Assembly: GCA_034440615.1 (NCBI GenBank)
Contig: JAOTOM010005148.1
Location: 534,001-598,000, forward strand
Source of the DNA: Ashinkailepas kermadecensis
Taxonomy: Eukaryota > Arthropoda > Thecostraca > Neolepadidae
Direction: 5' to 3'
Length of the DNA: 64,000 nt
The notes under the pieces are model-generated. The model worked only from the letters and a program-made list of their open reading frames with translations. It was not told the origin of the DNA and searched no databases. The first letter of the stretch is position 1; each line of letters begins with the position of its first letter. This document shows positions 38,301 through 50,085 of this stretch, piece after piece. Position numbers and translations under genes: made by a program.

Positions 38301-41118
38301 TCCGTATTTTACTACCATTGAATTTGTCGGTGTTAGAAGTGCTCAACCACACAAGGCAAGGACCCAAACCCCGCCGTTGAGACAGGGAACTCCACCTCTT
38401 GTCGGCGTCAATCGCTGTCATGAACGGCAATCAAGACGAATTATTCCGTGAATGGTCTTAGATTCAGTGCTTGATGTTATCAGCGAAGGCTGAGTACCAC
38501 TTTATCGGTAATGAAGTAGTTGTAGCTGAACCAGCAACTGAAAGGCAAGTGATGCTCACGGGTTGTAGACCGCGTAGGGTGCAACTCCCCATGCCATTTT
38601 CTCCAAGATCAAACCAATAAGACCAGTTGAGTTGAATATGGTTCTTCTATTTACGGGTGTAACAACACAACTCAACTGTCATCTATCTGGTGTGCTATTT
38701 TCTTGGACTATAACTATTATGCTTATACCTTGAAATCATACGCGGTTATTTATATCTTTGCCGACGATTGCGATTGAGGACATTGGCAAGATCATGTGAT
38801 AGCACGTAGTGCAGCGGCTGTAGCACGGTCGCATATCCCGCAACAAATATCTACGTGAGGAAGATAATCAGATTTTAATATGTATGTATCATTATCTGAA
38901 AACTACGGGCACCTATAAATGGCTCGACTTGTCGAGTTTCCAGCAGAAATGTGCTCGATGCAGCTTTGGATCAATACTAAAGGGATCAATGCGTATTGTG
39001 TTCGTTGATTCACTCAAGTAAACAAATTGTCAAGATTACCTGGACACAAATAATATTCGAACGAAATAGATGCAAGGCAGGGAGTGAAACTGAGGCTGAT
39101 GAAATTTTCAGAGGAGCTTCAATACATAGTAATAACCTAACTACAACATGGCATTCACCTACAACATAGCCTTGGCATCCGTTCAGATATAAATAGACTC
39201 TAGACAAACGTCGTCGCGTTGGACTTGGTTTCTAGATTTCAACAGGAGCTCCGAGATGTCGTTGTCAAAGATGCCTAGCGGTCGCATCAATCATCCCTGT
39301 GCATGCTGTCGTACATATCAAGGTATAAATGTCTTCCGGATGCAATGCTCTCAGAAACCTGCTCTCATTTGTTCGCGTTTAACCATCGTATTTTTAGAAC
39401 CCAGCATTCGCATGGCTAGATCTCCTTTTAGCTCTCTTTCGAATAAACATGACCTTCACACCTCGTGATCCACTGATGTGAGTGAGTTTTCCCTACTCGG
39501 AGCAACTCGATCCGCCCATGCGGCACAGACGATCAGCTGTCCCCGACCGCCTCCGGCTATCAGTGACCTCGTTCCGCTGTCCGGGTCAGACACTCACATC
39601 GGCGCGCGAAGTGGGGTCGTATCGCTACTGGCCGAGTGATCTACGTTGCTGCATTCATTCGCGTGAAACGCATGTACATCATCACTATATCCTCGCGACC
39701 GAGAGCAATACGAACAGGACATGGTGCGGTCGGCATTGACGGTTTTCTAGCGGTGCGGTGATTATCACATAAGTGTGATTGTTGCATATGCGCGAGCATG
39801 AGTGGTATCGGGAAGTTCTGTTCTTCTGGTGCGGCAAGCGGAACCTTCATCACAGCGAGAGGAGTGCCTCACAAACATGCTGGAGGCGTTGATGGCCATG
39901 AAGTGTCAGGTAAAGTGGTTTGTAGCACATGTGTAAAGTAGTGGCTGCACAAGTAGAGTAGTTCGACTTATGGGTATTTGTATACTAGAAGCCCTTGAGC
40001 GCAGATCGGGAAAAATGTATGGACTGGACTTGTACATGCTTATCTAATTCTTCTTCGTCTACTATATTTTGGGGGAAAATTACATCAGCGAAATATTCAC
40101 TACTTAAGGTCCCGCCGTTTACCGTGCACAGCACAGATGGCGCGGACTGCTTATCTCATGTAATGATGATTTGTGTACCATTCTGGGACTCGTGAGAGGC
40201 ATTCAATGCTACTTTTTAAGATGTGCATTATATATTTTACTAAAGACATAATTTTAGTCGTAAGCCTATGCAAATTTAATGTTAATCATCTATTCACCAT
40301 ATTTCCGTAACATTGTAATATAAGAGCTAATTTAATTATGCATATAATATTCTTCTGTACATTGCCTAGCACTAGATAATCGGTCATTTCCAGTCGGCCG
40401 TGTTCTGGGCGAAAGCAATCATTGCGAAGTTAATGCGATTTTCTTTCAGAATAACCTACATGTTTTACATTTATTTCGTTATCACTGTGTACTCCCAGAA
40501 ACTGAATTAGTCTAACAGATGCTAAAGTGATAAACTAAAGTGTTAAACTAACTGAAACTAAGTGATAAATGTGCCTAGCGGTATATTAACCACTACCTAT
40601 GTTTTGGATAGAACGGCTATCCAGCATCAGTAGACTTTAAATGCTCGAACATCCGTAGATATTGGATTATCCGACATCGATAGGGTTTAGGCCATCTGAC
40701 TTCTATAGGTTTTAAGCGACTCGACATCAGTAGTTTTTAAATGCCTCAACATTATTAGGTTAGCTTCGGCTAGGTTAGGCTTTTTTACATATGTTTATAA
40801 TGTGCCATTAATCTTCATTATATATTGCCTAGCCCAAAACCCGTTCCTCACACACTGTTTTCCAATATTGTATTGGTGAGGAATGGAACAACATGCATCT
40901 GCATCACCAAAAATGGTTTCGTGGTGTTTTTACGTCATTTGAATGAATTCGATATTTTTCTTGGTGTAGTTGCTTATCACTTGGGTATATACGTACTTCA
41001 CCTTGAATTGCTGATGTCTTGAAGAGTTGTAATTTCCCGAGGAAAGTACTATCAAATTCATGCAAATCACATCAAAAAGCACCAGCACTATGTAATTGTG
41101 ATCAAGAATTGGACTAGT
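35340..41118. other. Long gene-poor interval
   Basis: No exon or element is recognised with confidence. A minus-strand frame at 35422-35862 begins MVEEDIFDLAKAECYPLDMY and looks protein-like for 55 codons, then enters a (TATG)n microsatellite at 35640-35665 and low-quality sequence. Local features are a poly-C-rich run near 37670-37690 and CGCGCTATCAACG repeats at 37950-38010. Nothing else is supported. Confidence 0.4.
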
Positions 41119-41640
41119 GACTTTTCTTCGGTGTAGAATGTGATGCGTGTCCACAGTGTAAATAAAGTCGTACGTGGCTAATAGGGAGGAAGTTGACACT
41201 TGCATCTGCTGCAGAACATTCTATATTAGATCACGTGTGCATTATTTTACCTTGGTTTCAAACAAAATGCATTCAAGCATAGTCCAATGCATTTTTCCTC
41301 ATGCATGTTTGCCTACTTCGAAGACCCACATTGTCCTCGTGAAATTGTACATTATGGGGAATGAAAACGTCAATAATGTTTAATTACCTACGATTCATAC
41401 TCCGAATGGTCAACTTGCGCTGTTGTGGAGGTGCTTGGTTCCTGGCAAAACAGGTCGATTTTAAATTATAGAGCGAGCCGTGATTTTTCTTCGGTGTAGA
41501 ATGTGATGCGTGTCCACAGTCAAAATGAAGTCGTGTGTGGCTAATAGGGAGGAAGTTGACATTTGCATCTGCTGCCGAACATTCTATATTAGATCACGTG
41601 TGCATTATCTTACATTGGTTTCAAACAAAATGCATTCAAT
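41119..41640. repeat. 160-bp direct repeat, two copies ~360 bp apart
   Basis: 41119-41278 and 41480-41640 match closely. Shared blocks include TTTTCTTCGGTGTAGAATGT, GATGCGTGTCCACAGT, GGCTAATAGGGAGGAAGTTG and TCTATATTAGATCACGTGTG, ending TTTCAAACAAAATGCATTCA. The intervening 200 bp are unrelated. Either a local duplication or two copies of a dispersed element would explain this; no ends or target duplications are clear. Confidence 0.9.
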
Positions 41641-41791
41641 ATTAACCCATGGCCGCTAAAATGACCATGGTAGTTTGTACCACACACAAAGTATGATGCA
41701 ATCCTAGTTAAACCGGAGGAAATCACCACCACTAACCACAGATGCCAACTATAACAATAGCTTCCTTGTTTTCGAATGGCACGCTTATGAC

Positions 41792-41828
41792 TTTTCACTT
41801 AGTCACATTAGATGTGACTAAGTGAAAA
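41792..41828. repeat. Perfect 17-bp-arm hairpin
   Basis: TTTTCACTTAGTCACAT, a TAG loop, and the exact reverse complement. On its own it could be an end-to-end MITE relic or an extruding hairpin. No gene is adjacent. Confidence 0.9.
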
Positions 41829-42861
41829 TTAAACCAATAGGAGAATATGTATTTTAACCAATAAATGTTTTGCTTCCTTACGACTGGCAAGGGCAAGTGC
41901 CATAGCGAAATAATACATGTATATATTAAATGTATATAGACATAGTGAGTTCGAATTATATGTAATATATATGTTGGTTTGGCATTCTACATCATATTTG
42001 TAGGACGGGGAAGAATTATGAACTAAAAGGTGCGACAGCAGTGCGACAGCATCTTTTGGAAGAAGTTTTAAAAAAATTGGCAGGAATCCGAGAAGTACTG
42101 CCCCATTTTCTCAAGGTCACGGGGTGTTGGCGTGGGAAGGTACCTGCTGATCTTCCGGTGACGAAAATCCTTTGTACAATTGGTCTCAAAATATCCTTTG
42201 CGCTGCCAGGTGGTCGGTCGCGGGGTGAGTGTCATACGGGTTAGTCTAGCCTGCCAGTTTTGGTCGATAACCTCGCGATAAAGCTCCCGGCTCACAAGCG
42301 AATTTGAAACTTATAGGAAGGCTGGTTAGTGGTCGCCCTGCCAGTGCCAACAATGGCCGCCTGGGTTACGCACGCTTGTGATGTCCCAAGTGTCGTCCAG
42401 TCCAGCCCCGGGGTATGCATATCCATACAGCAGCACATAGCTCAACGCGAGCCGTCGTCGGTCAGGCCGGGTGAGCGGCTGCAGCAACAGAGGGGTGCAT
42501 ACGGGCCAACAACGGCGGAGGCATGTTTTTTGTTACAAATCGTTGCTGACCGCACGTGATGTATTGTTCTTTTTGGGGATGGAAGAGTCTGGGACGAAAA
42601 TGTACCTGAGCTAATTTTAAACAAGCTGCAATATAAGCGCTGCTTCGAAGCACGCTACGCCCTTTATGAGCACGAACGAACGCACGCACGCTCGCAAGTT
42701 CCATTGTTTATTCAGGGGAACATGTGAACCGCCAATGCCTATGGTCACGTCAGTTAGTGCTGTCGCCAAGATAGCTGTTATCGTGAAATGCACCATAATG
42801 CTGATAAATATCCAGAAAGGACGCCTAGTTTGTCTGATGGAGCAGAGAGTTCCGATAGCCA
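41829..42861. other. No gene recognised
   Basis: AT-rich to 42020, then mixed. Short frames only, no domain. Confidence 0.5.
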
Positions 42862-45800
42862 GGACTGGGGAAGTCCATTACCAGGCGACCAACGGGTGAC
42901 ACCGCCATGCGAGCGATTTCAACCTAAGTGGGTGTATAGGGTAGTCATGGGCGCTGAATCAATCTGTGAAAGTTTTAGCTTCGTACTGGCAGCGACATCG
43001 GATATATGGCCTGAGGAAATTTTCATAGGTCACATTGCAGGTCAATCTTTGAGAGTGATTATCTCCGGTACTTTAAAACCTAGGATAAATGTATAGCATA
43101 TCTGTAGAATCGCAAACACCTTTTCATTTCTGGGATCGGTTTTTAATTTTGAACAAATTTCGAAGCTGTGGCCGTTTGACCTCAGGTCACGTGACCTCCC
43201 GTGGCCCCAAGCCACTTGATATTCACATTTGTAACCACATTTACTATAGGGGTCATCGATTGTCTTTCGAAGCAATAAATAAAAATGATGTTTATTTACT
43301 GATAACTATTAATAAATTGCTTTCATTCTACCAGAGTTTATTGATTTTCGCACGTTTTGCTGAGTGGTCGGGTCAGTCTTTTGCTAGCGATCGACCCCCA
43401 AAGCCCATAGGGCTATGATTCGAGATATGCACTTATCAGGCATGATGAGATGAATCCGAACGTGCCAGATTTCATGACTTCAGGTCACCAGGTCATCTAT
43501 CCAGTTCAGGTTAAATACATCAGTGGAAGTGAGAATGGTAATGTCGGAAGACGTTTTGGACCCATAGTAGTGAGATAGGTGCTGATTTACACTTAAATAA
43601 ATATTAAATGTATGCCTGTTGCGTAGTCAATGAGAATTATTGGCAAAATCATTCACTTCATAGTTCTGGTACTCCCACCTTTGTGTTGCGGCTCGCGCGG
43701 TCAATCGCAGCTAGTCGACAGCGAAACTGATAACGGTCGGTCGAGATGTAAAATATTGAGTCGGGTCAGAGCTTTGGGGTCAGTCGGGTAGCGATTGACC
43801 CCGAAGCTCATAGGGTTATAATTTAAGATATACACTTATCAAACATGATGAGACAAACCCGAACGTGCCCGATTTCATGACCTCAGGTCACCAGGTCACC
43901 TATCCAGGTCAGGTTAAATACGTCAGTGGAGGTGAAAATGGTGATGTCGGAAGACTTTGGAAAGTAACTTCAACTTTACCTTGATGTTCGCCAGCCATGA
44001 GAGCTGAGAGGTTACCGTGAATAATTTTTCGAGATAGCATTGATATGCCAACATTTATTCATTTCACATGCAAAGTTAAAAACAAACACTGGCAGCATAC
44101 CACCATATGTACCTATATGCATAATAACAATAATATCGACGTAAGAATAAACGAATCCTCCAACAACAAAATTCCGTATCCACAAGCCAATGAAAATCTC
44201 ATCACGCGTTTTTGTATTGGCATGCCTACATTCGCTCACACTTGATCACCTAAAATCAACTACATATCAACGCTTACCTACTCATCCTTACAAACGCGAA
44301 CGTAAACTCCTGCATTACTGGATGATGTTCAGAGACAATGATGTGAAACCGGTCAATTGGTCTAAACTTATCAAACCTTTGTGTGCCCTTGACAGTGAGA
44401 GCCTTGGTGAACCGCTCTTTAAGGGATTCCGTCACTTTTGAAACGCAATCTTTGGAAACGAATAGGAAGTGAATGACCGAATTATTTTTTTTTTCACTGA
44501 GAAATCGGTGCATATCTTCAGCACTCAGAATCTGGTCCTGGCTGGGTCGTCTCAAACTCTCCATAGCCGTCGCTCTTTCCACTGGACCACCAACACCATC
44601 GCATACGCTCTTGCCATGGGAAGTACCGAAAAAGTGCCACTCGCAGTCAACATCGAAATCTTCACGGTGACGGCACATATTCACGAAATTGAAACGGTTC
44701 TTGTACTGACCGGCGCATCCGTCTGAAACGTAGATAATCTTTCTTAAACCAGGGACACGTGACTTCAAAATAGGAACTAAGTGTTGTAAGAACGCGTGGA
44801 CAATAGCAGCATTGTGCTTCAGTGCATCGGATATAACACATAAACTCTGATGGAATTGACCTCTTTTCAATAAGCTACAAACGGAAGAACCGTCACTTGA
44901 GGAGCGTCCCAATGATAACTCTGTACCTCATCCTGTACAACGCAGGTATAGTTCTCGGAAAAATCGCCTAAAACTACTGCCTCACCCACATCGACTGAAT
45001 CCTTCAACTCCTGAAAAGCACGCCCCTGTTCCTTAGACACATTATGATGTCTGATCAGATTGCGGATCGTCTTAGAAAAGGTCGTCATAAACGCGTCACG
45101 CGGCTCAATATTTTACATCTCGACCGACCGTTATCAGTTTCACGGTCGACTAGCTGCGATTGACAGCGCGAACCGCAACACAAAGGTGGGAGTACCAGAA
45201 CTATGAAGTGAATGATTTTGCCAATAATTCTCATTGACTACGTAACAGGCATACATTGAATATTTATTTAGGTGTAAATCAGCACCTATCTCACTACTAT
45301 GGGTCCAAATCGTCTTCCGATATTACCATTTTCATCCCACTGGTGTATTTAACCTGAACCGGATAGAAGACCTGGTGACCTGAGGTCATGAAATCGAGCA
45401 TGTTCGGATTCATCTGATCATGCTTGATAAGTGCATATCTCGAATCATAGCCCTATGAGCTTTGGGGGTCGATCGCTAGCAAAAGACTGACTCGACCACT
45501 CAGCAAAACGTGCCAAAATCAATAAACTCGGGTAGAATAAAGGCAAATTATTAATAGTTATCTGTAAATAAACATCATTTTTATTTTTTGCTTCGAAAGA
45601 CAATCGATGACCCCTATAGTAAATGTGGTTATAAATGTGAATATCAAGTGGCTTGGGGTTACGGGAGGTCACGTGACCTGAGGTCAAACGGCCACAGCTT
45701 CGAAATTTGTTCAAAATTAAAAACCGATCCCAGAAATAAAAAGAAGAGATATTTGCGATTCTACAGATATGCTATATGTTTATCCTAGGTTTTAAAGTAC

Positions 45801-46004
45801 CGGAGATACTCACTCTCAAAGATTGACCTGCAATGTGACCTATGAAAATTTCCTCAGGCCATATCTCCAAGGTAAGGCCAGTACGAAGCTAAAACTTTCA
45901 CAGATTGATTCAGCGTCCCTATACACCCACTTAGGTTGAAATCGCTCGCATGGCGGTGTTATTTCCAAATAATTTTGGTCGCCTGGTAATGGATTTCCCC
46001 GACT
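42862..46004 (-). mobile_element. 3.1-kb long-TIR DNA transposon with transposase remnant
   Basis: The left arm (about 42862-43760) and right arm (about 45098-46004) are inverted repeats of roughly 900 bp. Both contain GGGGAARTCCATTACCAGGCG at the outer edge, then CACCGCCATGCGAGCG, ATTTCAACCTAAGTGGGTGT, the receptor-like TTTGACCTCAGGTCACGTGA, and CTATAGGGGTCATCGATTGT. Each arm carries the same conceptual peptide remnant (HIYYRGHRLSFEA). Part of the left arm (43370-43560) is repeated directly at 43778-43965. Between the arms lies a broken minus-strand gene (44274-45088). I could not find a target duplication. The TIR core resembles that of the 4.8-kb element. Confidence 0.87.
44274..45088 (-). 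pseudogene. Broken transposase-like gene (GDFxENY / SDGxAGQYKN family)
   Basis: Two minus-strand frames join across a one-base shift near 44868. The upstream part (45088-44867) has VVLGDFSENYTCVVQDEVQ and YHWDAPQVTVLPFVAY. The downstream part (from about 44905) has QSLCVISDALKHNAA, then YVSDGCAGQYKNRFNF, CEWHFFGTSHGKSVCDGVGG and IHFLFVSKDCV, with a stop at 44274. These blocks occur in this order in a protein family widespread in arthropods and other invertebrates and repeated in many genomes. GDF, SDG and the late acidic residues are plausible RNase H-fold metal ligands, which is inference. The N-terminal zinc-binding region usually expected is missing, the frame begins almost at the right TIR, and the frameshift makes this copy inactive. 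Confidence 0.75.
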
Positions 46005-46131
46005 GCAAAAAAATTGCAAGTTTCTCGCGAAACTGTTACTTTGGTGGACAAGATATCAGGAAGAATGACGAACAGGATTGCAGTGAAGAAAGAAGAGGTG
46101 CGGGAAGAAATCCGTGACTATCCCGGGAGAA

Positions 46132-46179
46132 GGCGATTGATTGATTGATTATTTGGGTTTAGGGGCGCATCAACTGCGA
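46132..46179 (-). mobile_element. 5'-truncated retroelement tail, family B, copy 3
   Basis: 48-bp insert on the minus strand: (TGAT)n-type tail, ATTTGGGTTTAGGGGCGCAT and CAACTGCGA. The 10-bp target duplication CCCGGGAGAA lies at 46122-46131 and 46180-46189. It covers only the last part of the family B tail, so 5' truncation is even stronger than in copies 1 and 2. Confidence 0.85.
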
Positions 46180-46209
46180 CCCGGGAGAACGCGAGGCAAT
46201 GGTCTAGGT

Positions 46210-46371
46210 TGGTTGGTTATTGGTTTGTACGACACGTCGACCGTTGAGTCATGTAGCGTCGCCAATCTCTCACGCCGATTGGTCGCGGGCGAAGAGTAAC
46301 GACAGGTGAGACTCGAACCCACAACCTTTCGATTGTGAGACGAGCATCTTACCCCTAGACCACTCGTCCCC
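46210..46371 (-). mobile_element. tRNA-derived SINE, family A, copy 3
   Basis: Minus-strand copy. Read in its own direction it has GGGGACGAGTGGTCTAGGGG, a B box GGTTCGAGTCTC, the CGCGACCAATCGGCGTGAG body and a CCAATAACCAACC tail. The 14-bp target duplication GCAATGGTCTAGGT lies at 46196-46209 and 46372-46385. It sits 30 bp from the family B tail at 46132-46179. Confidence 0.94.
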
Positions 46372-46469
46372 GCAATGGTCTAGGTAAGCTTAATTGCTGA
46401 GCTGGCAATTCATGCATATATTGCGATACCTAATCATGTATAAGGAGCTATTAAAAATCCGTTGCTTCT

Positions 46470-46594
46470 GCATCTACTCATTAGGCCGCTATCACAAAAA
46501 AAAAATCCTGACGGGGGGGGGGCTCTGGAGGACCCTCAACCCGGCGAGGGATATACTATATATATACATATATACGTATTATATATATATATTA

Positions 46595-46678
<84 letters not shown>

Positions 46679-46766
46679 TGCATATCCTCCGACGGGCTGA
46701 GGGGGCGGGGCTCTCCGGAGACTCCTTCAGGATTTTCCCTGATAGCGCCCTTATGAGTAGACGAAA
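46470..46766. mobile_element. Palindromic element with (TA)n centre
   Basis: Arms of about 85 bp (46470-46555 and 46680-46766) are inverted repeats. Each shows TCTACTCATWAGG, CGCTATCA, AAATCCTGA, a purine-rich GGAG/CTC stretch and GGATAT. Between them lies about 115 bp of (TA)n. This looks like a foldback MITE whose centre has expanded as a microsatellite. No flanking duplication was identified. Confidence 0.75.
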
Positions 46767-46769
46767 CAC

Positions 46770-48970
46770 AAAATTTCAATAGCTTCTAATACATCCGTTT
46801 TGCATATTCTGTAAAACTTCCAGGTCAAGGTCATCAAAAGTCATTGGCCTGGGACTGGTGAGTGAGTTTGTGTGAGTGATGTGAGTTATGTTTCAAAATA
46901 TTCAAAGGACCGCCATTTAAAGTGGCTGCAATATATAAACACCAAACTCCGATCATGCTGCCCTTTCATCGAGACAAACAAACTCCATTTGGAAATTTAA
47001 ATTCACATCAAGGCTACTGACCTGAGTTCAGGCCAATTTCCGTGATTTTCTATGGCATTCAGTGGGAAAATTCAACCTGGGAATATTTGTTTTCTCACCC
47101 AAGATGATACAGGGCATGTAATAAGCATTCTGGGTAAAATTGTTTCGTAGGTCAATGGCATAAGGTTAGGCCACTTATCCTGGATATTCTATACAATGTC
47201 ATCTGATACAAAATGTTGCTGTTCCTCGCCATGCGGTATCTGAATTAATGTTCAGTGCCACCTAAGTCGTGCGACATGACATTGAATGACCAACAGATAA
47301 CCTGAGATGACCTGGCTTCGTGTGAATTGACCTTATTTAACCAGATTTGGCCTTTCTTTGGAATTACTTTCCAATCAGTGTGCACTTAGACGAAAGCTGA
47401 AGAGGTCATTTTATCAATATATGCATTGCTCCAGTGTAACCTGAGGTCAGGTCGCGATGCCAGAAGCTGTACGGTTCACGAAAAAAGTTTCACCATCATG
47501 TCAGTTCGTCTTGGAACACATTTTTATCGCGTCCATTTGTGCATTGACAGTTTAAAAGCGCCAAAGTGGAGGCAACAAGGACAAGGTCCCCTCTACAGGA
47601 CCTGTTTCCCTTTGAATAAAACTCACATGCATTGTCATGGCATTTTCACTTCGAGACTCGAGATCACGGTGGGAATTAAGGTACTTCTTAAGAGATTTTA
47701 TCTCTTAAAACATTTTTGCACTCCGGGTTCATACCGAATAGGATGGGCTTCACATGTACTCAGACACAAATGTGGGAACAAAGATATCAATAAAAACAAA
47801 CACAGAACGACACCCCCCCCCCCAAAAAAAAAACGCTGGTTATTCCACTTACGGTCACCACTCAAACTAACAACTTTTTGTAGCAGTCAGCAGCCGGACT
47901 ACAGCTTCACACACTCCATCAATCTCAACCACCGGACTTGCCGACAACAGCGCGCCAACAGCACTTGCAAGATGGTGCGTATGCGCACTGAGTACAATGT
48001 TATCTGGCTCTGGAGCCGCGTCTCGGAAGCCTGTGTTCTTGCCACCCATATAGTGAGAAAATTTGACAGTTTTAAGAGACGTCCTCCGGAGTCCCAGAGG
48101 CCACCGATCAGAATTGGCTGCGTTAGCGTTTTCTGTTCTGAAATCTGTCCATCAACCAATCAAAGCAAGGTATTTTTGATATGACGTCATAACCATTAGC
48201 AACTTTGAACACATGGTTAACGGTGTCATATTGCAAACACAAGACCTTGACTGAGCCTTTGCTTTGATCACATCCAACTGTGGTGTGTGTGGTAGCGGAG
48301 TTGCGTTCGTATTACGTATGAAATTGGCTGCGTTGGTAGGTATGCGCTCTGAGCTGAGGGTGAAGTGTGAAGTATTTTTGTTTGTTTTTCATCTGCCTAG
48401 CCTTGTACTGAGACCAACAGTGAAAGGAAAGCGCATTGCTCCTGTGAGTTATGAGAGACGAAACAGTGCTGAGTATTACGAGTCACTGCCGGGCGGTGCC
48501 ATCCATTGTTCACTTCTTTGTTCCTATGTTTTGACATTTGATTTGACCAAAAAATGAGAATGCATATTACTTATGCATATTATGTAGGTACTGATTACAT
48601 AGGTTTTTCCAGTCGGTTACTCGTGAACAGATTCTATGCATCAAAAATAATGTCCATGAAAATGTACTCCGGAAGAAGTCGTTATGCACTCCGCCTTCCA
48701 ACCCGGAAAGTAAATTTCCTACTCTGCTCGAGATGATCATTACATCTACGACTATGGTTGCCATCCCAACGTGATATATTGGGGAATACAGCCCGAAGAG
48801 AAAGGCGTTTGCGGGTTCAGGATATTTCCGCGGCTTTAGGTCCGGCGCGGCGACAGCACCCGTGAGCCGGCGACTGCAGGAAAAAGAATAAAAAAAAAGG
48901 TCTGTTGCGTTGTAAAGTAGCTTTCCTACCTGATCGTTAGCTGTGCCGGGCGGCGGGTGGAATTTTACTT
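46770..48970. other. No gene recognised; TGACCT-rich at 46820-47460
   Basis: AGGTCA/TGACCT half-sites are unusually frequent between 46820 and 47460, including CCAGGTCAAGGTCATC, which contains the FTZ-F1-type TCAAGGTCA site. The stretch could be an old relative of the nearby long-TIR elements. A plus-strand frame at 47426-48184 crosses a poly-C/poly-A run (47812-47832) and has no domain. Confidence 0.4.
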
Positions 48971-49334
48971 TTAGGTGGGAGGGTTGTTGCGTTGTGTGAA
49001 GCGCGAGTGTTGGTATGTGGCGCAATGTGATGCCGCATGCCGGCACACCTCCCGCTCGAATGCCCACTTGGGACAGTCCGGGTCGGGATGCGGCCCGTCA
49101 CAGACTGCACATCTCCTTCCAGTCAACGTGGAGTCGAACGTTGAGTAGTGTGTTGCACACCGACCGCAGCGTGGTTCCGGTGACGCGGACGTACGTTCAC
49201 CGTGGCCGTAGCGCATGCAGCGGTGGCAGCGTAGTGGGAGAGACACGCAACGACGTACCTCGTACCGCTTGTCGTGTATGTGTACGTACGGTGGGATCTG
49301 TTGGGTGTTGAAAGTCGGTATCATAATAATGTTT
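48971..49334 (-). mobile_element. Non-LTR retrotransposon ORF1 (gag-like) zinc-knuckle fragment
   Basis: The minus frame reads LPLRCHRCMRYGHGERTSAS, then RCGRCATHYSTFDSTLTGRR and RCAVCDGPHPDPDCPKWAFE, followed by REVCRHAASHCATYQHSRF. This is the usual ORF1 arrangement of Jockey/I-type LINEs: a CxxCxxxGHG knuckle, a CxxC...H second unit and a final CxxCxxxHxxxxxxCP. One expected Cys in the first and one in the second knuckle are missing (TSASPEP, STLTG), a sign of decay. Upstream homology (IIMIPTFNTQQIPPYVHI) is cut off at about 49335 by Penelope-type sequence. Confidence 0.85.
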
Positions 49335-49495
49335 GTGGGATACAACGAAGAATGGCTCTTAGATGCTCCTGGGTTTTAGACATTACGTGTAAAGAAAATA
49401 TACGACCTTCAATATACCAGGAGATGCTGAGTTGATATAAAAAGTAACGATAAAGGTTATATTTTATTACTCAACGTTTCGGCCAGGGGCCATCT
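49335..49495 (-). mobile_element. Penelope-type terminal repeat fragment
   Basis: This region matches the reverse complement of 21560-21695 and one arm of the palindrome at 21421, including GAATGGCTCTTAGATGCTCC, GTAAAGAAAATATACGACCT and CAACGTTTCGGCCAGGGGCC. It abuts the ORF1 fragment on its left; to the right the sequence is unrelated. Confidence 0.8.
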
Positions 49496-49496
49496 C

Positions 49497-50085
49497 TTCA
49501 ATCTTATCCAGCTTTGGGGCGAAAACGTAACCCCGGCTGATGTTGAGTGTGCGGTGCAGTGTGGACGAACAGCACTGGTTGTTGAATGTGGTTGTGGCGA
49601 GTAGCGTGCGTGTATCGGTGCTGTTCTTTGTGCGTACTACACTGTGGGTGGTGTGCCGAGTGATGGTGAATTTTGGTGTGCTCATGTTGTATTTGTGCGA
49701 GAGTGAAGGAAGACTCTCGTGTGATGTGCTGCAGTTTGGTGTAGGTGTCTGCTAGGTAGGCGCCGTGTGCCGAGTGGGCGTTTGATGCCAGCGTGGATGA
49801 CAGTGTCAGGATCGAGCATACCACACCGGCAAGATGGCCCTTCTTACTGAAAAATACCCGGATTGGGTGCACCCTGGACCGAGCCTTCACCCTTTGGTTC
49901 CTGCCCTGGCCGCATTGGTTCTGAGTAGCTGGCTCGTCACCGTTAAGTTTCCTCCGGGGGTCAAGGTTAGCTGGAAGACAGATAAAAGTTGTGAATTTGG
50001 TGTCTGTGGAGTTTCTTCTCGAGTCGCAGGTGTGCTCGTCGAGGGTGCCTGGAGATCTTGTCGCTTACTGTCTTCTTGTTCTTCT
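49497..50085. other. No gene recognised
   Basis: The minus strand has a 128-codon Thr/His-rich frame (49504-49890) beside the Penelope fragment. It could be part of the same retroelement, but no domain is visible. Confidence 0.35.
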
